From positions 1-64,000 of the forward strand of contig JAFGSB010000119.1 of the NCBI GenBank assembly GCA_016934825.1: a stretch of 64,000 nucleotides of DNA. The letters run 5' to 3'. Position 1 is the first letter of the stretch. The number at the start of each line of letters is the position of its first letter. The translations under genes and the position numbers were made by a program. This document shows, in pieces, positions 26,501-35,744 of the stretch. This DNA is from Candidatus Zhuqueibacterota bacterium. GTDB taxonomy: Bacteria; Zhuqueibacterota; Zhuqueibacteria; Residuimicrobiales; Krinioviventaceae. The notes under the pieces are model-generated. The model ran no database searches and had not been told where the DNA came from. It was given only the letters and a program-made list of their open reading frames with translations.

Positions 26501-27344
26501 AAAAATCGAGCTTTTGCGGGATAACACTTTCCGCAGAACAACAAAATTACAGGTTCGTTCCATAAAGGAGGCGCTGGATTTTGTTAACAGCGTCGGGTTT
26601 TGTTTTGCATTCAGGGCGCGCAATTCGGAACTCCCCTGCCTGTGGCATGCGGCGTGCGGCGAACGGAAACCGGTTTATCCGCTGCACAGCCATCATGATC
26701 CTTATATTGGCCTGGTTTGGGAAGCAAAAGATGTTTTACCCGCCGCCAAAAAAATTTATTACGGCAAGGCATTAAAAAACCGTCCGAGCATGATTTCACT
26801 GGATTATTTGCCTTATTTTTATAAATTATTAAATAACGAAGGTAAAGAAGATGCTTATTTACGGAAATATATAAGCGGCAACCTGTCCAGTGAAGCAAAA
26901 AAAATTATGGATGCTTTATCGGAAAATTCACCCATGGTCACCGCGGATTTGAAACTGGCAAGCGGAATGGCGAATCCGCAAAAAAGGACAGCATTTGACC
27001 GGGCAATGGCGGAACTGCAAATGAATATGTTCGTCACAAAAATTGCGGAATTTTATGATCCGTTTACGTTTTTATGGGACCTGTTCACCAACCGGTACCC
27101 GGATGAAATAAAAATTTCCGGTCGGATCAATAAAAAACAGGCGAGAAAAGCCATCCTGCAAAAGTATTTTACCATCATTTATATCTCTCACCCCGATGAA
27201 ATCAAACGTTTGTTCGGCTGGTCAAAAAAAGATATCGACACAATCCTGCAGCAATTGCTCAATGAAGGATTTATTCGAAAAGACATCCAGATCAAAAATG
27301 AAAAGAAAACTTTTTACGGTCCTTCAATCTTAAACAACCAGTAA
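26487..27344 (+). CDS. AlkZ-related winged-helix protein
   Basis: About 285 aa. I place the start at the GTG at 26487 (VLTREKIELL), because the longer in-frame ORF from 26424 would lie inside mutY. The conserved-looking parts are FCFAFRARNSELPCLWHAACG, HHDPYIGLVWEAKDVLPAAKKIYYGK and MISLDYLPYFYKL, followed by two probable winged-helix segments (ELQMNMFVTKIAEF; DIDTILQQLLNEGFIRK). This resembles proteins labelled AlkZ-related, distant relatives of the YcaQ/AlkZ DNA glycosylases. A 14-base overlap with mutY suggests coupled expression and a role in base repair. The enzymatic activity is unproven. Confidence 0.6.
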   Translation: MLTREKIELLRDNTFRRTTKLQVRSIKEALDFVNSVGFCFAFRARNSELPCLWHAACGERKPVYPLHSHHDPYIGLVWEAKDVLPAAKKIYYGKALKNRPSMISLDYLPYFYKLLNNEGKEDAYLRKYISGNLSSEAKKIMDALSENSPMVTADLKLASGMANPQKRTAFDRAMAELQMNMFVTKIAEFYDPFTFLWDLFTNRYPDEIKISGRINKKQARKAILQKYFTIIYISHPDEIKRLFGWSKKDIDTILQQLLNEGFIRKDIQIKNEKKTFYGPSILNNQ

Positions 27345-27431
27345 ATAACACCAAATTATCATTTCATTACTATTTACCTTGCATTAATTCCCAATTTTTT
27401 TTAGTATTAATTTAAAACCGTTGAGGAATAT

Positions 27432-28454
27432 GTGAAAAAAATAAAAAACATTTTGGTTTCACGTCTGCGTTTTATGGGCGATATTATTCTAACAACACCG
27501 GTTTTATATAATTTAAAATCACTGTTTCCAGAGGCAGAGATCACTTATCTTGCGGAAGAACCCTACATCAATTTGCTACAAAACCACCCGGCTGTATATC
27601 GTCTTTTACCGATAAACAAAAAAAACAGGTTACAACAGTTTAAATTAATATTTAATCTTATATTTAAAAAATACGATGTGGCCATAGATTTGTTCGGCAA
27701 TCCCCGTTCCGCTATCCTCACGTGGCTATCCGGTGCGAGAGTCAGGATAGGCGGTAATTTTCGAGGTCGGAAATATCTGTATAATCGAAGAATAGAAGAC
27801 GACGGCAGGGTAAAATCCGCCGTTCAGTTTCACTTGAACTATCTCGCCCCGCTGAACATACCTGTTTATCCGGTTGATCCTTATATTATTTTAAGCACGG
27901 AAGAAAAAGAATGGGCAAAGAAATATCTGGATTACAAGGGATATGACTTGTATAACAAGCTGATCGGTATCCATCCCGGCGCGTCCTGGCCCGCTAAAAA
28001 ATGGCTGCCCGAAAGATTTGCCGAATTGGCCAACAGACTGGCTAAACAAAAACACACGCAAATTCTTTTCACCATGGGTCCGGGGGAGGAAAAACTTTTG
28101 CGTTCCATAATTGATTTATGCAAATTTGATGTTATCGAACCGGAATTTTTCTCATTCAGACAGCTTGCCGCGATACTGCATAATCTCAATGTATATATTT
28201 CCAACGACTGCGGCCCCCTGCATCTGGCCCCCGCCGTTGACACGCCCACGGTCGGACTATTTGGTCCGGGCGAACCGGATATATGGTTTCCGTATAGTCC
28301 GTCCAGGGGACACAGACTGGTTTATCACAATATTGATTGCAGCCGCTGTCACAAGGATTTGTGCGAAAAAATGGATTGTATGAAAGCCATAACCGTTGAC
28401 GATGTCTACGACGCGGTGATGGATACGATCAATTCGAAGGATATTTTCAGATGA
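27432..28454 (+). CDS. Family 9 glycosyltransferase (heptosyltransferase-like)
   Basis: A 340-aa GT9 protein with ILVSRLRFMGDIILTTPVLYNLK at the N-terminus, GIHPGASWPAKKWLPERFAELANRL in the second Rossmann domain and the characteristic SNDCGPLHLAPAVDTPTVGLFGPGEP segment. GT9 enzymes transfer ADP-heptose or related sugars to lipopolysaccharide core at the inner face of the cytoplasmic membrane. A late cysteine-rich stretch (CSRCHKDLCEKMDC) matches the C-x2-C pattern found in many homologues. The start is GTG with GAGGAAT upstream. The NYN gene overlaps its stop by four bases. Confidence 0.9.
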   Translation: MKKIKNILVSRLRFMGDIILTTPVLYNLKSLFPEAEITYLAEEPYINLLQNHPAVYRLLPINKKNRLQQFKLIFNLIFKKYDVAIDLFGNPRSAILTWLSGARVRIGGNFRGRKYLYNRRIEDDGRVKSAVQFHLNYLAPLNIPVYPVDPYIILSTEEKEWAKKYLDYKGYDLYNKLIGIHPGASWPAKKWLPERFAELANRLAKQKHTQILFTMGPGEEKLLRSIIDLCKFDVIEPEFFSFRQLAAILHNLNVYISNDCGPLHLAPAVDTPTVGLFGPGEPDIWFPYSPSRGHRLVYHNIDCSRCHKDLCEKMDCMKAITVDDVYDAVMDTINSKDIFR

Positions 28455-28951
28455 CGGCGCAACAATTAATCATTGTTGACGGATACAACTATATATTGCG
28501 ACAAAAATTTATTACTGATGACGATAAAAATTCCCTGTGGCATGCCCGGGAAGAATTGATTCGACAACTCATCGCCTTCCGGGGCAATAAACAGATAAAC
28601 ATCACCATCGTTTTTGACGGTCAGGATTTAAAGGGATTAACAAAAGCCCACCGGCCGCGCGGCATCAATATAATGTTCTCGGAAGCGCCGCAAAAGGCCG
28701 ATCCGCTCATTATCAGGCTTATCGAAAAATCGCCTCAACCCCGGAATATCAGCCTGGTCACATCGGACCGTTCCCTGGCCAACCTGGCACGTTCGATTGG
28801 CTGTATGGTCTGGAGTACGAAAACTTTGGCAAAAAAATTGCCGCAACCCGACATAGAATCGGAATATAAAAATAAATTCAACACAACACTCACTCCCAAA
28901 GAACTTGAAGAATGGGAACAAATCTTTAACAATGGTAAATATAAAAAATAA
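28451..28951 (+). CDS. NYN-domain (YacP/Rae1-like) putative ribonuclease
   Basis: A 166-aa protein with the NYN pattern: LIIVDGYNYILR (first acidic residue), the helix REELIRQLIAFRG, ITIVFDGQD (second acidic residue) and VTSDRSLANLARSIG. NYN/PIN-like proteins cleave RNA in a metal-dependent way, and the YacP/Rae1 group acts on ribosome-associated mRNA. Its ATG overlaps the GT9 stop (ATGA). A sensor kinase gene follows after 11 bases, although kinase, nuclease and glycosyltransferase show no evident functional link. The precise RNA target is unknown. Confidence 0.85.
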   Translation: MTAQQLIIVDGYNYILRQKFITDDDKNSLWHAREELIRQLIAFRGNKQINITIVFDGQDLKGLTKAHRPRGINIMFSEAPQKADPLIIRLIEKSPQPRNISLVTSDRSLANLARSIGCMVWSTKTLAKKLPQPDIESEYKNKFNTTLTPKELEEWEQIFNNGKYKK

Positions 28952-28962
28952 ATTTTCCCCAG

Positions 28963-30312
28963 ATGATTTCTAATACCTCGAAAAACAACAAAAGCCCGAA
29001 CTCCCGGTTGTTAAGCCGGCGAAAACTGGCGGTGATCGCCGTAATTTCGGTCACTTTTTTATTTTTACTGCTGTTCAACATCGGCAGTTACCTGTTCATT
29101 AATAAAATCGGCGGCTATCTTGAACAGGGGCTTGACGCCCGTCTTAAAACAACGGCCCTTATGGCTTCGGGACTTTTAGAAAGAGACCTGAATAATATAT
29201 ATAATCCGACGGAACAATCCTATATCAGGCTCAGGCTGGAACGTTTAAGAACACAAAACGAATTGGAAGCCGCCTATATTATTAATGCCAATATCGATGT
29301 TATCGTCGATTCCCGTCCGGAGCTGGAAAATGTCAGCCGGGGTTACCTGCGCGAAGACAGCCTTGCATTGCGTATGATCGAAACCGGCCAAACAGCGACA
29401 TCGGAACTGCATACCGTTGCCGGCAACCACTTTAAAAATGTTTACGTGCCGATATATGACCTGTACGGCAATACAGCTATCCTCGTTCTGGAAGCCAGCG
29501 CCGAATATTTCAATATTATCACTTTTTTCCGCAAAGGATTATATCTGGGTTCGATCATAAGTTTATTGCTGTTAATATTACTGATCTTCTTTTTGACCTG
29601 GGCGACCAGAATGCTGTTGAAAACCGAATCGGAACTGCAAAAATCACAACGACTCGCGGTTATGGGACAGATGGCCGCGACCGTTGCGCATGAGATCCGT
29701 AACCCCCTGGGCATTATCAAAAGCACAAGCGATGTGCTGCGGGAAAAATACCAGGACACGGCACAGCCGGATGAAATGTTTGGTTTTATCAACGAGGAAA
29801 TTAACAGGCTGAACCGGTTGGTGAACGATTTTTTATCGTTCTCCCGCGAACCGAAACCGAATTTATCCGCGAATGATTTGTATCAACTAACGCGGGAGGC
29901 AATTAATTCCTACCCGGAAGAGGAATTCGGCAAAACGAAAATAATATATCATCCCGGCAACAGTGAATTACGGGTAAACTGTGACAGGGACATGATTCAC
30001 CGGGTATTGTTGAACCTGCTCATCAACGCACGGCAGGCGGTAAAAACCGGAGAAGCCGTAATTACCGTCAACATATCCCGCGAGCAGAAAAAAGGCAAAC
30101 CCGTCGCCCTTGTTAAAATAAGCGATAACGGCGCCGGTATCGAGGGCGATCCCGAAGAAATATTTAATCCCTTTTTTACGACCAAAACAAAGGGGACGGG
30201 ACTCGGTCTGGCGGTCAGCCGCAACATTATAGAAAAACATGGCGGGAAAATGAGCGCGTTTAACAATTCCGGCTCCGGCGCGACGATACAGTTCACATTA
30301 CCGTCGCTTTAA
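28963..30312 (+). CDS. Sensor histidine kinase (NtrB/ZraS-like)
   Basis: A 449-aa membrane kinase. A first helix (AVIAVISVTFLFLLLFNIG), a periplasmic domain of about 140 residues and a second helix (IISLLLLILLIFFLTWA) precede the cytoplasmic part. I see no clear HAMP domain. The HisKA motif MAATVAHEIRNPLG places the phosphorylated histidine at residue 243. The ATPase boxes are NLLINARQAV, DNGAGI, TKTKGTGLGLAV. It is followed by a sigma-54 response regulator 41 bases downstream, so the two form a two-component system of the ZraSR/AtoSC kind. The stimulus is unknown. Confidence 0.92.
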   Translation: MISNTSKNNKSPNSRLLSRRKLAVIAVISVTFLFLLLFNIGSYLFINKIGGYLEQGLDARLKTTALMASGLLERDLNNIYNPTEQSYIRLRLERLRTQNELEAAYIINANIDVIVDSRPELENVSRGYLREDSLALRMIETGQTATSELHTVAGNHFKNVYVPIYDLYGNTAILVLEASAEYFNIITFFRKGLYLGSIISLLLLILLIFFLTWATRMLLKTESELQKSQRLAVMGQMAATVAHEIRNPLGIIKSTSDVLREKYQDTAQPDEMFGFINEEINRLNRLVNDFLSFSREPKPNLSANDLYQLTREAINSYPEEEFGKTKIIYHPGNSELRVNCDRDMIHRVLLNLLINARQAVKTGEAVITVNISREQKKGKPVALVKISDNGAGIEGDPEEIFNPFFTTKTKGTGLGLAVSRNIIEKHGGKMSAFNNSGSGATIQFTLPSL

Positions 30313-30353
30313 TAACGTGAATTTATATATATGTCTTAAATAAAGGAACCATT

Positions 30354-31706
30354 ATGAGCAACGGCAGGATTCTCATTGTTGACGATGAACGCAAAATGTG
30401 TGTTGTTTTAAAAGCCGCCTTTGAGCACATCGGCCTGGCCGTCACCACCGCGGACAGCGGTGAAGCGGCCATAGCGGCGTTGAGTCTGGACAAATTCGAT
30501 GTAATCATCAGCGACATCAAAATGCCGGGTATGAGCGGACTGGATCTGCTGGATAAAGTCAAATCCGGCCGGCCGGAAACGGAAGTGCTGCTCATGACCG
30601 CTTACGCCGACGCGCAAACCGCCGTCAACGCCATGAAAAAAGGCGCTTATGACTATATTATCAAACCCTTTGAAATTGATGAACTGCGCCACAAAGTCAG
30701 CCACATCCTTGAAAAACACGACCTGAAAGCGGAAAACAGGGAACTCAGGAAAAAACTGAGGAACCGCTATTCGCTGGACAATATGGTCGGTCAAAGCGGC
30801 GCCATGCAAAAAGTATACGAACTGGTGGAAAAAGTGGCGCCCAGCGACGCCACGGTGCTGGTGCGCGGCGAAAGCGGCACCGGCAAGGAACTGGTCGCGC
30901 AGGCCATCCATTACACCAGTCACCGAAAGGATTTCCCGTTTATGGCCGTCAATTGCAGCGCCCTGCCGGAAACGCTATTGGAAAGCGAACTGTTCGGTTA
31001 TGAAAAGGGAGCATTTACCGGCGCGGACAGGCAAAAACCGGGACTGTTCGAGATGGCCGGCAAAGGAACAATTTTTCTGGACGAGATCGGCGATATGACC
31101 CCGGCGACACAGGTCAAAATGCTGCGGGTCCTGCAGGCGCGGGAAGTCATACATCTCGGCGGCGCAAAATCCATCCCGATCCAGGCCCGTACCATCGCCG
31201 CCACCAACCGCGACCTGGAGCAGGCGGTGAAGGAAAAGGCCTTCCGGGAGGACCTGTATTACCGCATCAATGTATTTCCAATATTCCTGCCGCCGCTGCG
31301 GGACAAAAAACAGGACGTGCCCGACCTGGTGGCTCACTTTATGCGCGGGCAAAACGCCGATCCGCAACAGATAGATCCCAAAGCCCTGAAACTGCTGATG
31401 GAATACCCCTGGCCCGGCAACGTGCGCGAACTGGAGAATGTGGTGGAACGGGCGCTGATTATGGCCGGGGACGGGACGATAACAATTAACGACCTGCCGC
31501 CGCACATCCGCGGCGAGGCGGAGATGCCGATCGATATACAGACGGAAACAGACGATATGCCGACCCTGGACGACATGGAACGCCGTATGATCCGGAGGGC
31601 CATCGCCAAAGCCGGGGGCAACAAAACCCGGGCCGCGGAAATGCTGGGCATCACCCGCCGCCAGCTATACTCGAAAATGGAACGGTTGATGCCGGGGATG
31701 GAATAG
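30354..31706 (+). CDS. Sigma-54 response regulator (NtrC/ZraR family)
   Basis: A 450-aa regulator with three domains. The receiver has acidic DDE near the start, phospho-acceptor Asp54 in ISDIKMPG, the conserved TAYADAQTAV and K in IIKPFE. The AAA+ domain has [23 protein letters not shown] and [10 protein letters not shown]. The C-terminal Fis-type helix-turn-helix is NKTRAAEMLGITRRQLYSKM. Phosphorylation by the adjacent kinase would allow oligomerisation and ATP-driven opening of sigma-54 promoters. Codon usage is visibly GC-richer than in most neighbours. No target promoter with its own motif was recognised in the window. Confidence 0.93.
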   Translation: MSNGRILIVDDERKMCVVLKAAFEHIGLAVTTADSGEAAIAALSLDKFDVIISDIKMPGMSGLDLLDKVKSGRPETEVLLMTAYADAQTAVNAMKKGAYDYIIKPFEIDELRHKVSHILEKHDLKAENRELRKKLRNRYSLDNMVGQSGAMQKVYELVEKVAPSDATVLVRGESGTGKELVAQAIHYTSHRKDFPFMAVNCSALPETLLESELFGYEKGAFTGADRQKPGLFEMAGKGTIFLDEIGDMTPATQVKMLRVLQAREVIHLGGAKSIPIQARTIAATNRDLEQAVKEKAFREDLYYRINVFPIFLPPLRDKKQDVPDLVAHFMRGQNADPQQIDPKALKLLMEYPWPGNVRELENVVERALIMAGDGTITINDLPPHIRGEAEMPIDIQTETDDMPTLDDMERRMIRRAIAKAGGNKTRAAEMLGITRRQLYSKMERLMPGME

Positions 31707-32245
31707 AAGTATACGGGAAGAGTATGTGCGACCCACTTTTTAAGTGCCTCGCACATATTTTACAATAACCAACCCCACCGGAGCCTCATTCATTAAAAGC
31801 CAGTCTCTTTACACGCCTCTCGCCTGTTATTTCGAAAAGCAAAACGACAAAAAATCCTGTGCCCGAAAATAAATTTGTATTCTGCCCGGATATGGTAGAT
31901 TCATGTTTAATCAATCCTCGGGAGAACGTTTGAATTACGGGAATCGCTTATTTTACTGCACAAAAAAATAAATCTGTTAAAAATTTTTTATTCCCTGTTT
32001 ACATGTTTGAAAATTTATTTAAATTAAATTACCTGCTATACAAGCAGGTAAAAACACAGCGCGTATATTATTCATTTTAGCCTGAAAAAATCATCTCATA
32101 ATAAAACATTTGTTTTCGCTTTGAATGGATTATTATGACCAATAAATAATTCGGGACCTGGTTTAATAAAACAGGTCACTGCTGGAACTGAATTTCCATT
32201 CCTCAATAATCACTTAACAGCCGGAAAACGGCAGGGAGGCGATAT
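31707..32245. other. Intergenic region between the two-component system and the VCBS protein
   Basis: This 539-base spacer holds the terminator-like hairpin at 31722-31761 and a perfect nine-base inverted repeat (TTACCTGCT / AGCAGGTAA) at 32029-32051, about 195 bases before the VCBS gene. I see no gene or convincing promoter. Confidence 0.6.
31722..31761 (+). terminator. Terminator-like hairpin after the response regulator
   Basis: TATGTGCGA pairs with TCGCACATA and an inner CACTT/AAGTG stem extends it. A short TTTT follows on the plus strand. It lies 16 bases after the stop of the response regulator. Confidence 0.6.
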
Positions 32246-34267
32246 ATGAAGAAGAGAATTTGTTTTTTGATATTATTTATCGGTATAATAACCAATCTTT
32301 TTGCTCAAGATCCCGTCTGGCAGATTGAGTATCAGGCCAAAATAGATGGAGAAAAAACCGCCGCCTATTCCGGCGGATTTGACTATCCGACACCCGTTCT
32401 CGTGGATATCGACGCCGATGGGGACCTGGATCTTTTTATCGGCTACTCTAACGATAACGGCGTCTGCTTTATACGAAATGATGGGACAAATTCAAAACCG
32501 GCCTGGGTTCTCATTTCCAGAAACATATTCGATTTTCGCCAGGCATTTACCGCACCGACCTTCTGCGACATTGATCACGACGGAGATCTCGATGCCTTTG
32601 TCGGCGGATGGGACGGTAAAATCAGATTCGTTCGTAACACCGGCAGCGCCGGGAATCCCGCCTGGAAGCTGGAAACTGATGATTTTGCGTCAACAAGCGG
32701 TCCCGCTCACTCGGCCCCCGCTTTCTGTGATATGGATGGCGATGGTGATGATGACCTGTTGATCGGAAACACCGATGGAGATGTGCGGTTTTATCGTAAT
32801 ACGGGTTCCGACACCGCGTTTGTTTTCACGCTTGAAAATGATAAATTCGCCATAGGTTATCCCGGCGGTTATTGTTTTCCGCTTTTTTACGACATTGACA
32901 ATGACGGCGACCAGGACCTTTTTGTCGGCGCCGCCCGGTCTATTTACTTTTATGAAAACCAGGGCACTGCCGCGAACGGCGCATGGACTTTGATTACCGA
33001 GACGTATAAAGATATCAGGGCAGAAAGGTATGCCCCTATGGCGCTGGGAGATCTTGACGGCGATCATGACCCGGACATGATCATCGGAGAATCGGATGAT
33101 GGATTAAGTTATTACCGTAATAAAGGTGATTTATCCAATGCGGACTGGGAACTGGTGAAAAACAATTACATGACGATTGATGTCCTGTATCCCTGTTTCC
33201 CCGCTTTTGTCGATATTGACAACGATAACGATTACGATATGTTCCTGGGAAGATATTTTTGGGGAATCGTTCAGTATTTAAACCAGGGAGACATGAATGA
33301 ACCCGACTGGTTGTCTTCCGATAAAATAGATCTCGCTCCCGGGTATATACCCGCATTTTGTGATATTGATGACGACGGCGACCAGGATGCTTTTCTGGGT
33401 CAAATTAACGACGGAACCCTAAAATATGTCGAAAACCTGGGAACTCCCGGGAATGCCGTTTGGAGCACTCCAGATTCAAATTACGCCGCCGCCGATGTGG
33501 GTGACGGTTACTGCTCGCCCGCATTTACGGATATCGACGCGGACGGTGATTTTGATCTGTTCCTGGGAAGCGGCGAAGGCAACCTCTATTTTCTTGAAAA
33601 TACGGGAACGGCGGGCGAACCGGCATGGGCGGCCCCGGTCGCGGATTATGCTTCCGCCACCCAACTCAATACCTCGCGGCTAATGCCCGAATTTTATGAT
33701 ATTGATAAGGATGGAGACCCGGACCTGTTCGTCGGCGGATACAACGGCCGCGTGGCTTTTTATCGTAATATCGGCTCACCGGACAGCGCAAATTTTAAAT
33801 TTGTCACTCCCATGTACAATGATTTCAGGTTCGATTACCAGACACGTCCTGTGTTTTGCGATATCGACGGCGACGGCGACCGGGATATGTTCTGGGGAAT
33901 GGCCGAAGGCGGATTGCTGTTCTGGCGAAACGCAGAACCATCCGGAGTTGAAAAAGATAAAATCGGTACAAGTCCGGGATCTTTTGTTCTGCAACAAAAT
34001 TATCCGAATCCGTTTAATCCCGTTACCACCATTAACTACCGGCTTTACCGGCCGGCAATGGTCACGATCCGGGTGTTTGACATTCGGGGGCGGGAAATAA
34101 AAACTCTGCTGTCCGCGCAAAAAGATACGGGTGTTTATTCGGTCAAATGGGAAGGGACAAATAACAAAGGGGATTTGGTATCCAGCGGAGTGTATTTTTA
34201 CAGAATGGAATTTTGGTCCGGCAAGAATTATTCCGTGGATATAAAAAAGATGATACTTGTTCGTTAA
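32246..34267 (+). CDS. Secreted VCBS/FG-GAP repeat protein with NYPNPFN tail
   Basis: A 673-aa exported protein with a signal peptide (ICFLILFIGIITNLFAQ). Ten repeats are centred on calcium-binding loops of the form DIDADGDLDLFIG, spaced about 55-60 aa apart, each followed by a strand such as FYRNTGS. This is the pattern of VCBS/FG-GAP propeller repeats. The C-terminus is LQQNYPNPFNPVTTINYRL with an FlgD-Ig-like module ending KKMILVR. It is probably an extracellular, calcium-stabilised propeller used for adhesion or binding. AGGGAGG precedes the ATG. The ligand is unknown. Confidence 0.85.
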   Translation: MKKRICFLILFIGIITNLFAQDPVWQIEYQAKIDGEKTAAYSGGFDYPTPVLVDIDADGDLDLFIGYSNDNGVCFIRNDGTNSKPAWVLISRNIFDFRQAFTAPTFCDIDHDGDLDAFVGGWDGKIRFVRNTGSAGNPAWKLETDDFASTSGPAHSAPAFCDMDGDGDDDLLIGNTDGDVRFYRNTGSDTAFVFTLENDKFAIGYPGGYCFPLFYDIDNDGDQDLFVGAARSIYFYENQGTAANGAWTLITETYKDIRAERYAPMALGDLDGDHDPDMIIGESDDGLSYYRNKGDLSNADWELVKNNYMTIDVLYPCFPAFVDIDNDNDYDMFLGRYFWGIVQYLNQGDMNEPDWLSSDKIDLAPGYIPAFCDIDDDGDQDAFLGQINDGTLKYVENLGTPGNAVWSTPDSNYAAADVGDGYCSPAFTDIDADGDFDLFLGSGEGNLYFLENTGTAGEPAWAAPVADYASATQLNTSRLMPEFYDIDKDGDPDLFVGGYNGRVAFYRNIGSPDSANFKFVTPMYNDFRFDYQTRPVFCDIDGDGDRDMFWGMAEGGLLFWRNAEPSGVEKDKIGTSPGSFVLQQNYPNPFNPVTTINYRLYRPAMVTIRVFDIRGREIKTLLSAQKDTGVYSVKWEGTNNKGDLVSSGVYFYRMEFWSGKNYSVDIKKMILVR

Positions 34268-34587
34268 TCTATTATCTAAAAACAATCGTCGCCCGGGAAG
34301 ACAGTTCCCGGGCGACAATGAAAACCGCAACCATCCATTCCAGGTAAAAATCCCGAAGCTCTAAGCCCGTTTTAATGTTTCATTTGAGACCATAATAATA
34401 AATCGTGGTAGAAATTCGTAATTTCCATCCATTCAAATAATCTTTATATTTATCCCCGGTCATATATCTGGGATGAAACAGGACCATAACCTGTTATATT
34501 ACGTTTTTTTAAATTAACCTTGCATATAATTAAAATAATTTACAATTTATAAAAGATAATTTGAACAAACCAGAAAGGACATTGCCA
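34268..34587. other. Spacer between VCBS protein and isomerase genes
   Basis: About 320 bases. It contains the perfect hairpin at 34288-34316 and otherwise AT-rich sequence. The frame of the downstream gene extends to a TTG at 34561, but no ribosome-binding site supports that start. Confidence 0.6.
34288..34316. terminator. Strong GC-rich hairpin after the VCBS gene
   Basis: Twelve-base perfect arms GTCGCCCGGGAA / TTCCCGGGCGAC start 21 bases after the stop codon. There is no T run on the plus strand, so it may act in RNA stabilisation or as a factor-assisted terminator. Confidence 0.5.
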
Positions 34588-35469
34588 ATGAAACGAAGAG
34601 ATTTTATAAAGACCACAGCCGGAGTCGCGTTAAGCGCCGCCCCTGTTTTGAATTTTGCCTGCGGTCCGAAACCGAAAAAACTGGAAAAAATCGGACTCCA
34701 GCTTTACAGTGTACGCGATTTAATGCAGGACGATTTCGAAGGGACAATTACTAAAGTGGCGGAAGCCGGCTTTGCCTATGTGGAATTTGCCGGGTACTAT
34801 GACCGTTCGCCGCAGGATGTTCGGGCTCTTCTTGACAAGCTCGGCCTAACCTCCCCGGCAAATCACACCGGTTTCAATTTGCTTACCGAAGAAAACCTGC
34901 CGCAAACCCTTGAAGCGGCCAAAATTATCGGTCATGAATACGTGGTATTACCCTCATTGCCGAGAGAAAGACGAGATCCGGGACAACCGCGGGATCAACG
35001 TCCTTCGGAACCTGTCTTTACCGCCGATAAAATCAAAGAATTTGCGGAAACATTTAACCGTATCGGCGAAAGCTGTAAAGCGGCCGGATTGCGGTTCGCT
35101 TATCATAATCACCGCACCGAATTCCAGCAAATTGAAGGCGGCGGCATCCTGTATGATATGCTGGTTGAAGGGACCGATCCTGCCCTGGTTGATTTCGAAA
35201 TGGACCTGGGCTGGGCCGTTGCCGCAGGCGCCGATCCGCTGGTTTATTTCGAAAAATATCCCGGAAGGTTTCCACTGTTCCATATAAAGGATTTTAATGA
35301 AGAAATGCAGCCGATTGTTATCGGTCAGGGTTCGATTAACTATACGCCGATGTTTGCCAGGGCCGAACAGGCGGGCGCGCTTTATTATATTGTCGAATAT
35401 GAGGGCCTGGAAGACACCATGGGCAACTCGATTGCATGTCTGGATTATTTAAAAAAGCTGACTTTTTAA
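34588..35469 (+). CDS. Tat-exported sugar phosphate isomerase/epimerase-like TIM barrel
   Basis: About 293 aa starting at the ATG at 34588 after GAAAGGAC. The N-terminus has a twin-arginine signal (MKRRDFIKTTAGVALSAAP) ending near NFACG, whose cysteine may be lipidated. The rest is an AP-endonuclease-2/xylose-isomerase-like TIM barrel: KIGLQLYSVRDLM, AGFAYVEFAGYY, FAYHNHRTEF, DFEMDLGWAVAAGADP and FHIKDF, which carry the usual metal-binding His, Glu and Asp residues. Export of such proteins is common in Bacteroidota-like bacteria, where they act on glycosides or 3-keto sugars. The substrate is unknown. Confidence 0.87.
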   Translation: MKRRDFIKTTAGVALSAAPVLNFACGPKPKKLEKIGLQLYSVRDLMQDDFEGTITKVAEAGFAYVEFAGYYDRSPQDVRALLDKLGLTSPANHTGFNLLTEENLPQTLEAAKIIGHEYVVLPSLPRERRDPGQPRDQRPSEPVFTADKIKEFAETFNRIGESCKAAGLRFAYHNHRTEFQQIEGGGILYDMLVEGTDPALVDFEMDLGWAVAAGADPLVYFEKYPGRFPLFHIKDFNEEMQPIVIGQGSINYTPMFARAEQAGALYYIVEYEGLEDTMGNSIACLDYLKKLTF

Positions 35470-35547
35470 GTAATCCGATCCAGACACTTTTAATTGAAAA
35501 TATTAAACCCGGTTGTTACGGAAAATTTGCATATTAACGATCGATTC

Positions 35548-35573
35548 CGGGCGGGATTCCCCAATCCTGCCCG
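35548..35573. terminator. Hairpin in the convergent spacer
   Basis: CGGGCGGGATT pairs with AATCCTGCCCG around CCCC between the convergent isomerase and MFS genes. No clear T run is present on either strand. A second pair, GGGGTA / TACCCC, lies at 35659-35686. Confidence 0.4.
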
Positions 35574-35744
35574 AAAAGCTCCGGGGAATTTTATGTTTCA
35601 CATTTAATAAACTCGAAATTCGTCCCTGTTAAATTAAGACCCGGAATCTGCCCGCCCCGGGGTATGGGTTAATTTTCGCTTACCCCGCAGTATTTTGATA
35701 AAGAATTGAATATCCCCAGCTAATTTCTGCTTGTTATGGTGTTT

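Noticed and set aside
32047-32060. GG-N10-GC match upstream of the VCBS gene
   Set aside because: The -24 part reads AGGTAA and the -12 part lacks TTGC; no palindrome is near.
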